A stretch of 7,049 bases of DNA from contig JAKLJM010000113.1 in NCBI GenBank assembly GCA_023151145.1, forward strand, positions 1 to 7,049. The letters are read 5' to 3'. Shown here in pieces: positions 1 to 5,725 of the stretch. The notes beneath the pieces are model-generated. The model was not told the DNA's origin and made no database searches. It saw nothing but the letters and a program-made list of their open reading frames with translations. The DNA is from Bacteriovoracaceae bacterium (GTDB lineage: Bacteria; Bdellovibrionota; Bacteriovoracia; Bacteriovoracales; Bacteriovoracaceae). Positions within the stretch are counted from its first letter, which is position 1. Each line of letters begins with the position of its first letter. Position numbers and translations under genes: made by a program.

Positions 1-564
1 TTTGCCTTAGCTTCAACAGCTCATCCCTACATCCTCTCATTGGATGCCGATGAAGCACTTTCCCCTCAGTTAATAGAAAGTATTAAAGCTGCTAAAAGAA
101 ATTTTAAAGCAAAAGCCTATAGCTTTCATCGTTTAACAAATTATGTAGATCAGTGGATTTTTCACTGCGGATGGTATCCAGATACAAAACTTCGCCTCAT
201 TCATCGAGATTTTGCTGACTGGAGAGGCACTAATCCTCACGATATTCTCACACTTAAAGTTCCAACCGAAGTCGTTCACTTAAAAGGTGACCTGCTTCAT
301 TATAGTTATGATTCCATTTCTGGACATATTACTCAAACAAACAAATTTACCAACATTGCTGCCCAAGCGGCTTTTGATAAGGGACAACGTTCGTCTCTTT
401 TTAAAATTGTCACCAGACCAGTTTTTAAATTTCTACGCGACTACTTTTGGAAACGTGGTTTTCTTGATGGTCGTTACGGATTTATTATTTGTTTTATAAA
501 TGCCTTAGCAGCAATGCTCAAGTACGCTAAGCTCTTTGAGATTCAGCAAGGAAAAAAACCTTGA
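1..564 (+). CDS. Glycosyltransferase family 2, WaaE/KdtX-like, 5' end outside window
   Basis: Partial gene: the reading frame is open from base 1, so about 187 C-terminal residues are visible and roughly the first 80-90 of a typical ~260-residue protein are missing. The in-window motif LSLDADEAL (bases 37-63) carries the DxD-type acidic residues with which GT-A fold transferases bind the metal and nucleotide sugar. The following CGWYPDTKLRLIHRD segment, the HYSY histidine and the late FLRDYFWKRGFLDG segment resemble the WaaE/KdtX group of GT2 enzymes, which add a sugar to the LPS inner core at the cytoplasmic face of the inner membrane. A hydrophobic stretch near the C-terminus could touch the membrane. 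The TTG at base 40 falls inside the DxD motif and cannot be the true start. The gene ends in a 4-base overlap with the next glycosyltransferase, so the two are probably translated from one transcript. The family call is good; the acceptor and sugar are unknown. Confidence 0.88.
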   Translation, partial: FALASTAHPYILSLDADEALSPQLIESIKAAKRNFKAKAYSFHRLTNYVDQWIFHCGWYPDTKLRLIHRDFADWRGTNPHDILTLKVPTEVVHLKGDLLHYSYDSISGHITQTNKFTNIAAQAAFDKGQRSSLFKIVTRPVFKFLRDYFWKRGFLDGRYGFIICFINALAAMLKYAKLFEIQQGKKP

Positions 565-1544
565 AAATCGTTATCCAGCACCATATTCCACTCCCCGTCC
601 ATGGCTACGGTGGAACTGAACGAATTGTTTTTTGGCATATGAAAGAACTCGCTCGTTTAGGTCATCAAGTTTATTTTATTGGTCCAAGTAAAAGTGATGT
701 TGAGAAATACGGCATTATTCATTTAAAAGACGATACTAATAATTACGATGTATGGAAAAATCTCATTCCAACGGATGCAGATATTATTCACTTAAACTAC
801 AACGCTAAACTTCCAGGTAAAATTCCAACTATAAACACCGTTCACGGCAATGGACAACCTGGTGAAATATTAAAAGAGAATTCTGTTTTTGTTTCTAAGG
901 CCCATGCCCATTTGCATGGATCACAAGTTTATATTCACAATGCCCTCGATTTTTCTGAGTATCCGATAAGTGAAGAATTACTTAATCAAAAACTACATTG
1001 GAATAATTTTTTATTTTTAGCAAAAGCCTCTTGGAAAGTAAAAAATTTAAAACATTGTGTCGAAGCCTGTCGTAAAGCTAAAAAACATTTACATGTCGCT
1101 GGTGGAAGATGGTGGGGTCTCTCACGATTCATTCATTCTTATGGAATCATTGGTGGAGAAAAAAAACTCGAACTTTTAAAACTTTCAGATGCCTTACTCT
1201 TTCCGGTGAGATGGCCTGAACCGTTTGGAATAGCAGTGGTCGAAGCCATGGCTTACGGACTTCCCGTCATTGGCTCTCCCTATGGCAGTTTACCTGAACT
1301 CATCTCTTCTGATGTCGGATTTATTGCCAATAATCGCGAACATTTAATTGAGCTTGTAAAATCAAACTCTAAAACATTTGACCGAAAAACCATCCGCGCG
1401 TATGCAGAAAAAAACTTTTCTATTAATCAATACACTCTTCGCTATTTAGAGCTATATGAAAAAATTATCAAAGGTGAAGTACTGAATCCAATCTCACTAA
1501 CTCTAAACAGAAGTGAAAAAGCCGAAACCTTGCTTCCTTTTTAA
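561..1544 (+). CDS. Glycosyltransferase family 4 (GT-B fold)
   Basis: A 327-residue retaining-type glycosyltransferase, probably cytosolic or peripheral on the inner membrane, likely adding a sugar to LPS core, O-antigen or capsule precursors given its partner gene. The N-terminal acceptor domain begins MKIVIQHHIPLP and carries a glycine-rich HGYGGTE loop (residues 14-20) typical of GT4. The C-terminal donor domain contains FLAKASWKVKN near residues 152-162 and the EPFGIAVVE signature (EX7E, E220 and E228) that contacts the nucleotide sugar. It is somewhat short for GT4 (commonly 350-400 residues) but has both domains. The start is TTG at 561: the sequence TTGA holds this start and the upstream TGA stop, and AAGGAA at 548-553 is a good ribosome site 7 bases ahead. 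Its stop overlaps that of the opposite-strand hydrolase by 4 bases (TTAA). The donor sugar cannot be inferred. Confidence 0.9.
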   Translation: MKIVIQHHIPLPVHGYGGTERIVFWHMKELARLGHQVYFIGPSKSDVEKYGIIHLKDDTNNYDVWKNLIPTDADIIHLNYNAKLPGKIPTINTVHGNGQPGEILKENSVFVSKAHAHLHGSQVYIHNALDFSEYPISEELLNQKLHWNNFLFLAKASWKVKNLKHCVEACRKAKKHLHVAGGRWWGLSRFIHSYGIIGGEKKLELLKLSDALLFPVRWPEPFGIAVVEAMAYGLPVIGSPYGSLPELISSDVGFIANNREHLIELVKSNSKTFDRKTIRAYAEKNFSINQYTLRYLELYEKIIKGEVLNPISLTLNRSEKAETLLPF

Positions 1545-2395
1545 TTTTCATTCATAAACAGAGTGAGAATTGCTTGTAATTCATGTACTTTTTCAAAATG
1601 CGGCCAATGTCCACAATTTTTCAATTCACTAGTTTTAAGTTTTTTCACTAATGGACACTCTGTTTTAAAAGAGTCTAAAACAAAATAGCGATCACTATCA
1701 CCAATTATTTGCAGAGCAGGGCCTAAATACTCTTGATATTTTTTAAAATTAAAATTCATTTTTAAGGCTCGATACCAATTTAACATTCGAGACAATTGTT
1801 CTTTACTGTGCCAACTTTTAACAAATTCTGCATTCTCTTCTTTTGTAAATATTCGCTCTTTACAGCCAGATCTTAAAGCACCTTTTAAATTTCTAAAATT
1901 ATTTCGGGCCAAAAAAGTTTCTGCTAAAAAGGGAACCTTAAAAAAGAACATATACCAGCTATTAAGCCATTGTTTGGGATTTCTAATCAAGGCATTTCTA
2001 AAAAGCATCGGATGCGGGACACTTATTGTAGCTAGTTTTATAACTCGCAATGGATTTAGATGAGTAAAATGCCATGCCAGCATTCCGCCCCAATCATGCC
2101 CAACCAGAATAATTTTTTCTACCTTAAGTTTTTGTAAAATGTCCTCAATATCTGAAGCTAGAAATTCTAAATCATAAAGCGCTATTTCCTCTGGGGAATA
2201 AGTTGGATAATAACCACGCAACGTAGGAATAATCACATCATGGCCGAGACTTTGAAGATGCTCTCCAATTTTAAACCAAGAGTGAGCCTTATCAGGAAAA
2301 CCGTGCAAAATCACAATCGGACACTTTTCGCCTGAATGAGGTTGCCCCTTTAAAATTTCTACTTCGAAAGTTTTATGTTCAATCATTATTTGCAT
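1541..2395 (-). CDS. Alpha/beta hydrolase, epoxide hydrolase-like
   Basis: A 284-residue soluble alpha/beta hydrolase with the features of microbial/mammalian soluble epoxide hydrolases, which open epoxides to vicinal diols through an aspartyl ester. Visible are the oxyanion HGFP motif (31-34), the nucleophile elbow GHDWGG with Asp101, a charge-relay acid probably Asp235 in GDSDRYF, and the catalytic His263 in CGHWPHFEK. Two lid tyrosines that activate the epoxide also appear: Tyr148 in YMFFFKVPFLAE and Tyr208 in LNWYRA, matching the segments that hold Tyr383 and Tyr466 of human sEH. These tyrosines favour epoxide hydrolase over haloalkane dehalogenase, which shares the Asp-Trp-Gly elbow. Length is normal and no signal peptide is seen. 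ATG at 2395 is chosen over the in-frame ATG three codons later because AGGA at 2407-2410 lies 11 bases from the first and 20 from the second. It is transcribed divergently from the P450. Substrate unknown. Confidence 0.85.
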   Translation of the reverse strand: MQIMIEHKTFEVEILKGQPHSGEKCPIVILHGFPDKAHSWFKIGEHLQSLGHDVIIPTLRGYYPTYSPEEIALYDLEFLASDIEDILQKLKVEKIILVGHDWGGMLAWHFTHLNPLRVIKLATISVPHPMLFRNALIRNPKQWLNSWYMFFFKVPFLAETFLARNNFRNLKGALRSGCKERIFTKEENAEFVKSWHSKEQLSRMLNWYRALKMNFNFKKYQEYLGPALQIIGDSDRYFVLDSFKTECPLVKKLKTSELKNCGHWPHFEKVHELQAILTLFMNEN

Positions 2396-2439
2396 TTTTT
2401 TACATATCCTATTTTTTTCTTTTAAGTCATAATATTTTT
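2396..2439. promoter_or_regulatory. Divergent intergenic region with back-to-back -10-like elements
   Basis: All control of both the hydrolase and the P450 must lie in, or reach out of, these 44 bases. On the + strand CATAAT (2428-2433) ends 6 bases before the P450 ATG, and no Shine-Dalgarno sequence precedes that ATG. On the - strand TATTAT (2434-2429) overlaps the same bases and would give the hydrolase a short leader that includes AGGA at 2410-2407. No convincing -35 hexamer is seen for either direction, and a 17-base spacer for the - strand would put it inside the P450 gene. In such AT-rich sequence -10 matches arise by chance, so this is a modest call. Confidence 0.4.
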
Positions 2440-3828
2440 ATGGCAAATCCAAATACTCGAACACAGCTGACTAAAGCATTTACTTTTGTAAACCTAAAAG
2501 GAATACCAGGGCCAAGAAATTGGGCTTTTTATCAGTATACCAAATTTTTTCAAAAAGATATTCTTGGCGCTTTTACTCAAGTTCATCATGATTATGGCGA
2601 TATCGGAAGTTTTCCATGGCCCATGAACTCGGTCATTATTTACTCTCCAGAAATGATTAAAAGAGTATTAGTGGATCAAAACAAAAAGTACATTAAAGGC
2701 GAACAAATCGAAGAATTAAGGGCCATCGTTGGTAACGGGTTAGCGACCAATAATGATCATAGTTCTTGGGTAAGAAATCGCAGTATTGTCTCTAAAGAAT
2801 TTAATTCCAGGGCCATCCAACTCACCATGCACGAAATTCATTCAATTATTGTTGAAAAAATAAAATCTTGGATGAGTTACAGTGAAGAAGCTGTTGAAAT
2901 TTGTGAAGAAATGAAACATCTGACTTTTGTCATTGCTTGCCAAATTTTTTTAGGGAAACGATTTTCTGAAGCAGAAGCAAAAAAAGTAAATGAAGCAGTA
3001 CATTTCACTTCGATCGTAACTTACGAACGAATATTTCAGTTATTTCCACTTCCTTATTGGCTTCCCATCAAGAAAAACATTGTTTTTAATAATCATTTCG
3101 ATTTCTTGAATAATCTTGTTATGGGACTCATCAAAGAAGAGAAAGATAAAGGCATAAAGGCTAATCCAAAGAGTATTCTTGAAAGACTTGTGCATGCAGT
3201 TGATGATGAAACAAAAACCAAACTTACAGATGATGAATTAAGGGATGAAGTTTTAACCATGATGTTGGCTGGACACGAAACTTCTGCCCATTCTTTAGCT
3301 TGGACTTTAGGCTTATTAGCAAAGCACCCCGAAATTCAAGAACGATTAAGAAACGAAATTCTGACGTTATCAAATGATCAATTGAGCTTAGAAAATATAT
3401 TGGGATTAACTCTTCTGCAAAATGTTCTTAAAGAATCCATGCGTCTTTATCCTGCCTTTCCAGTGCTTTCCAGAAAAGCCAAAGAAGATGATACCTTAGG
3501 TCCCTATCATATTCCTAAAGAGACCAATGTGGTTATACCAATTTATGTTCTGCAACGATCGGAAAAATTCTTTAAAGATCCACTAGTTTTTAATCCAGAT
3601 CGTTTTCACGATTCTTCCATTGAAAAAAATTACACCTTCATGCCATTTTCAAGAGGACCTAGACGTTGTGTGGCCGAACAATTTGCCATTGTTGAGATGA
3701 GTATGGTGATTATTGAAATTCTTAAGAATTTTCGCTTAGAACTTAAAAGCTTGGAACTTCCAAAAGAAATTGCCTCTGTGAGCCTAAAACCTCGTGATGA
3801 TTTTTATCTTAATCTGATTAAGCGCTAA
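2440..3828 (+). CDS. Cytochrome P450
   Basis: A 462-residue heme-thiolate monooxygenase with no membrane anchor, so probably cytosolic. P450s insert one oxygen atom from O2 into substrates (hydroxylation, epoxidation) using electrons from a redox partner. Landmarks in order: a proline-rich GIPGPR hinge near residue 21; the I-helix AGHETS (277-282), with Glu280-Thr281 as the acid/alcohol pair for oxygen activation; the K-helix ExxR (Glu332, Arg335 in KESMRLYP); an NPDRF stretch matching the PERF region; and the heme loop FSRGPRRCVA with the proximal ligand Cys410. The heme loop departs from FxxGxRxCxG only at its last position (Ala412 for Gly), a tolerated change. Overall it looks like the class resembling CYP4/CYP102-type fatty acid oxidases, but the subfamily and substrate cannot be fixed. 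No ferredoxin, reductase or fused reductase domain is present. ATG at 2440 has no ribosome site and may be leaderless. The 3' end overlaps the desaturase gene by 11 bases. Confidence 0.95.
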   Translation: MANPNTRTQLTKAFTFVNLKGIPGPRNWAFYQYTKFFQKDILGAFTQVHHDYGDIGSFPWPMNSVIIYSPEMIKRVLVDQNKKYIKGEQIEELRAIVGNGLATNNDHSSWVRNRSIVSKEFNSRAIQLTMHEIHSIIVEKIKSWMSYSEEAVEICEEMKHLTFVIACQIFLGKRFSEAEAKKVNEAVHFTSIVTYERIFQLFPLPYWLPIKKNIVFNNHFDFLNNLVMGLIKEEKDKGIKANPKSILERLVHAVDDETKTKLTDDELRDEVLTMMLAGHETSAHSLAWTLGLLAKHPEIQERLRNEILTLSNDQLSLENILGLTLLQNVLKESMRLYPAFPVLSRKAKEDDTLGPYHIPKETNVVIPIYVLQRSEKFFKDPLVFNPDRFHDSSIEKNYTFMPFSRGPRRCVAEQFAIVEMSMVIIEILKNFRLELKSLELPKEIASVSLKPRDDFYLNLIKR

Positions 3829-4645
3829 ATTTATTTACCGTAAAGTATGGATGAAAGGTCTTTTTCGTAGCCAAATATTTCGGATTGTAGACTTTCAAAT
3901 TGATATGATGATTTTTATGGTAATACCCGCCCACCGTTAAAAAATTGGCAACTTTATAATAAAGATTATGATCCAAATTTAAGACTTCCACCGATCCATC
4001 TTCTAATTCACGGTGACAATAATAATTAATATGAGCAAAAAGAAATATTGTAGTGAATATTCCTACCAAATAGAAACTAACAAAAAAGATTGGTCCCAAA
4101 AGCACAAACCACGCAGAAATTCTTAATAAAATAAGAATATTAAAAAGCACCGTTTGAATTGTCATAATCATTTTATAATCTGTGTTTTTACCATGAGTGT
4201 GAATCAAGTACTTCTTAGTTCTTTGAATCATGTAACGCATTGGAGCTGATAAAAAAACGATAAAACTCATATCTTTTGGATTTACTGGATCAAAATCAGT
4301 ATCCGAATAACGGTGATGTAAATGATGAATCATAAGAAAATTTTGAAAACCATACAGAACCCAGTAACCTGCGACTTCTCCAAAGAATCGATTTATATAT
4401 ACATTTGAAAAATTATCATGAGAAGCATTGTGAATAGCGGAAGCTAAAAAAGCACCAACTGTGATGGCAGCTATAATCGCTAAACTAATAGCTAGATAAT
4501 TATCACCTTTAACGATTTGAGAAAAATTAAAAGAATGAAAAAGCAAAAGCGCAATACTCGTAAGTATAATTTCCAAGGCATAATGTTTAACCAAATGCCA
4601 TCGATTACGATTAATATCATTAAATAGAGCTGTGCTTGTTTTCAT
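3818..4645 (-). CDS. Membrane fatty acid desaturase-type di-iron oxygenase
   Basis: A 275-residue integral inner-membrane protein of the PF00487-type desaturase/hydroxylase family, which uses a di-iron centre, O2 and electrons to introduce a double bond (or sometimes a hydroxyl) in lipid acyl chains or related hydrophobic substrates. The three histidine boxes are clear: HNASH (72-76), HHLHH (107-111) followed by RYSDTDFDP, and HKNHH (243-247). Additional His205 and His211 (AHINYYCHRE) may also be near the metal site. Hydrophobic segments lie at about 22-42, 49-71, 163-182 and 184-206, the usual hairpin pairs with cytoplasmic His boxes. It is on the short side for the family (often 300-350) but holds all boxes. 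Fatty acid desaturase is the likeliest role; carotenoid hydroxylase or ketolase relatives are alternatives. ATG at 4645 lacks a Shine-Dalgarno sequence and sits just after an extended -10 element. No electron donor is encoded nearby. Confidence 0.88.
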   Translation of the reverse strand: MKTSTALFNDINRNRWHLVKHYALEIILTSIALLLFHSFNFSQIVKGDNYLAISLAIIAAITVGAFLASAIHNASHDNFSNVYINRFFGEVAGYWVLYGFQNFLMIHHLHHRYSDTDFDPVNPKDMSFIVFLSAPMRYMIQRTKKYLIHTHGKNTDYKMIMTIQTVLFNILILLRISAWFVLLGPIFFVSFYLVGIFTTIFLFAHINYYCHRELEDGSVEVLNLDHNLYYKVANFLTVGGYYHKNHHINLKVYNPKYLATKKTFHPYFTVNKFSA

Positions 4646-4652
4646 AGGCTAG

Positions 4653-4661
4653 ATCATAGCA
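4653..4661 (-). promoter_or_regulatory. Extended -10 promoter of the desaturase gene
   Basis: Read on the - strand this is TGC-TATGAT, an extended -10 element (TGn plus a hexamer with one mismatch to TATAAT). Only 7 bases (CTAGCCT) separate it from the desaturase ATG, so the expected initiating base coincides with or adjoins the A of the start codon. No -35 hexamer is evident at the usual spacing, as is common for extended -10 promoters. No purine-rich ribosome site stands before the ATG, consistent with a leaderless mRNA. Confidence 0.55.
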
Positions 4662-4664
4662 ATG

Positions 4665-4730
4665 TATGTCTAAGCCCTGTGGCTACTGAATAAAAAATAC
4701 TTAGTTTTAGCTATGTCTAAATTTTAGACA
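4665..4730. repeat. Repeated TGTCTAA half-sites upstream of the desaturase
   Basis: TATGTCTAA occurs twice in direct orientation on the + strand (4665-4673 and 4712-4720), 47 bases apart. The second copy faces an inverted TTAGACA (4724-4730), making a 17-base palindrome centred on 4722. The first copy lies just upstream of the extended -10 element. This could be a regulator's operator with an auxiliary half-site, or coincidence in AT-rich DNA, with the palindrome being only the terminator stem. Confidence 0.35.
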
Positions 4731-4738
4731 CAGCTAAA
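4691..4738 (-). terminator. Rho-independent terminator of the peptide-transporter operon
   Basis: Bases 4706-4738 form an imperfect inverted repeat centred on 4722, with arms of 16 bases and one mismatch (4713/4731). In RNA from the - strand that mismatch becomes a G-U wobble, whereas on the + strand it is A-C. On the - strand the stem is followed, after ACTAAGTA, by six T residues (4697-4692). It begins 9 bases past the stop of the F-type ATPase. The stem is AT-rich and the T-tract starts 8 bases after it, so efficiency may be moderate. Confidence 0.6.
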
Positions 4739-4746
4739 TCATTGTC

Positions 4747-5712
4747 TTATTGAGCTTTTATACACCTAACCAGAGACTGATTAAGCTTTTGCATTTCAAT
4801 TTTTGAACTACAACTTTCATCGGCATAGGGACATCTGCTTTTAAAGGCACAACCAGTAGGAAGATCAAATAACGATGGAATTTCACCCTGTACTTCAATC
4901 TCTTCTCTTGCCTCACTCTCTCTTACTTTAGGAGCTGAGGCCAAAAGCATTTTTGTGTAAGGATGTTTTGGATGATTGAAGACTTCGTCTCTTGGCCCAT
5001 ACTCTACGACTTCCCCAAGATACATCACTAAGATTTGGTCTGAAACGTGTTGAACAACTGAAAGATCGTGAGAGATGAACAGATAACTCAAATTCATTTC
5101 ACGTTGAAGTTCCAATAATAGATTTAAAACTTGAGCTTGAACAGAAACATCTAAAGCTGAAACGGGTTCGTCTAATATGAGTACTTTTGGTTGCAACATT
5201 AAGGCACGTGCAATTCCAATTCTTTGTCTTTGACCACCTGAAAACTGATGGGGATAGCGCTCTGCTAATTCTTTTCGAAGTCCTACTTTTTCCATCATGA
5301 GAATGGCTTCATTTTTTGCGGTTTCTTTTGATAGGTTTTCACTCACGATTTTAGGATCAGCAATAATTTCCCAAACTCTTTTTCTAGGATTTAATGATTG
5401 ATAAGGATCTTGAAAGACCATTTGGATTTTTTGATACCAGTTTTTCTGGAAATTTTGAGAAATATTTTCTTGAGTTACTAACTTCACGCCATCAAGAATA
5501 ATATCACCTGATTTTAAGTCTTCAATCAGTGTTAACACTTTAGCTAAAGTTGATTTTCCACAACCACTCTCCCCCACAATGCCCAAAGTTTTCCCAGGTT
5601 CAAGCTTTAATGAAATATCTCTTAGCGCCGGAAGATAAATCTCCTTCGCAAAAATTCCCTGCTTAACATTATATTCTTTGTAGAGATTATTTATTTCTAA
5701 AATATTATTCAT
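4747..5712 (-). CDS. Oligopeptide/dipeptide ABC importer ATP-binding protein, OppF/DppF type
   Basis: A 321-residue cytoplasmic ATPase subunit that powers peptide uptake (or uptake of a related solute such as nickel chelates) together with the D-type ATPase, two permeases and a solute-binding protein. Motifs: Walker A GESGCGKST (47-55), Q-loop Gln101, ABC signature SGGQRQR (158-164), Walker B ending in Asp181-Glu182, D-loop SALD, and H-loop His215. After the nucleotide-binding domain comes the C-terminal oligopeptide-transporter extension (GCAFKSRCPYADESC), with cysteines 288, 294, 301 and 317. Cysteines at these positions hold a [4Fe-4S] cluster in solved Opp/Dpp-type importers. It is the last gene of the operon, 13 bases after the D-type ATPase. 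The ribosome site AAGAG overlaps the preceding TAA stop, 9 bases before the ATG. The exact substrate cannot be told without the binding protein. Confidence 0.95.
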   Translation of the reverse strand: MNNILEINNLYKEYNVKQGIFAKEIYLPALRDISLKLEPGKTLGIVGESGCGKSTLAKVLTLIEDLKSGDIILDGVKLVTQENISQNFQKNWYQKIQMVFQDPYQSLNPRKRVWEIIADPKIVSENLSKETAKNEAILMMEKVGLRKELAERYPHQFSGGQRQRIGIARALMLQPKVLILDEPVSALDVSVQAQVLNLLLELQREMNLSYLFISHDLSVVQHVSDQILVMYLGEVVEYGPRDEVFNHPKHPYTKMLLASAPKVRESEAREEIEVQGEIPSLFDLPTGCAFKSRCPYADESCSSKIEMQKLNQSLVRCIKAQ

Positions 5713-5725
5713 AATTACAAACTCT

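Noticed and set aside
40..42. TTG as start of the first glycosyltransferase
   Set aside because: It sits within the DxD motif and the frame is open to base 1 with family-like residues (YILSL) before it, so the gene begins upstream of the window.
287..499. 70-residue + strand open frame inside the GT2 gene
   Set aside because: It lies wholly inside the well-supported glycosyltransferase frame, has no recognisable motif, and no good ribosome site; a frame shadow.
1514..1540. Possible terminator (AAGC...GCTT then TTTTT) at the end of the glycosyltransferase operon
   Set aside because: The stem is only 4 base pairs around a 9-base loop within coding sequence; too weak to support.
1541..2395. 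Hydrolase as a haloalkane dehalogenase
   Set aside because: The Asp-Trp-Gly elbow is shared, but the two lid tyrosines (148 and 208) in their sEH-like segments fit epoxide hydrolase better.
3828..3844. Short inverted repeat TTTAC-C-GTAAA near the P450 stop as a terminator
   Set aside because: A 5-base-pair stem with a single-base loop cannot fold as a hairpin and no T-tract follows; it is within the desaturase coding region.
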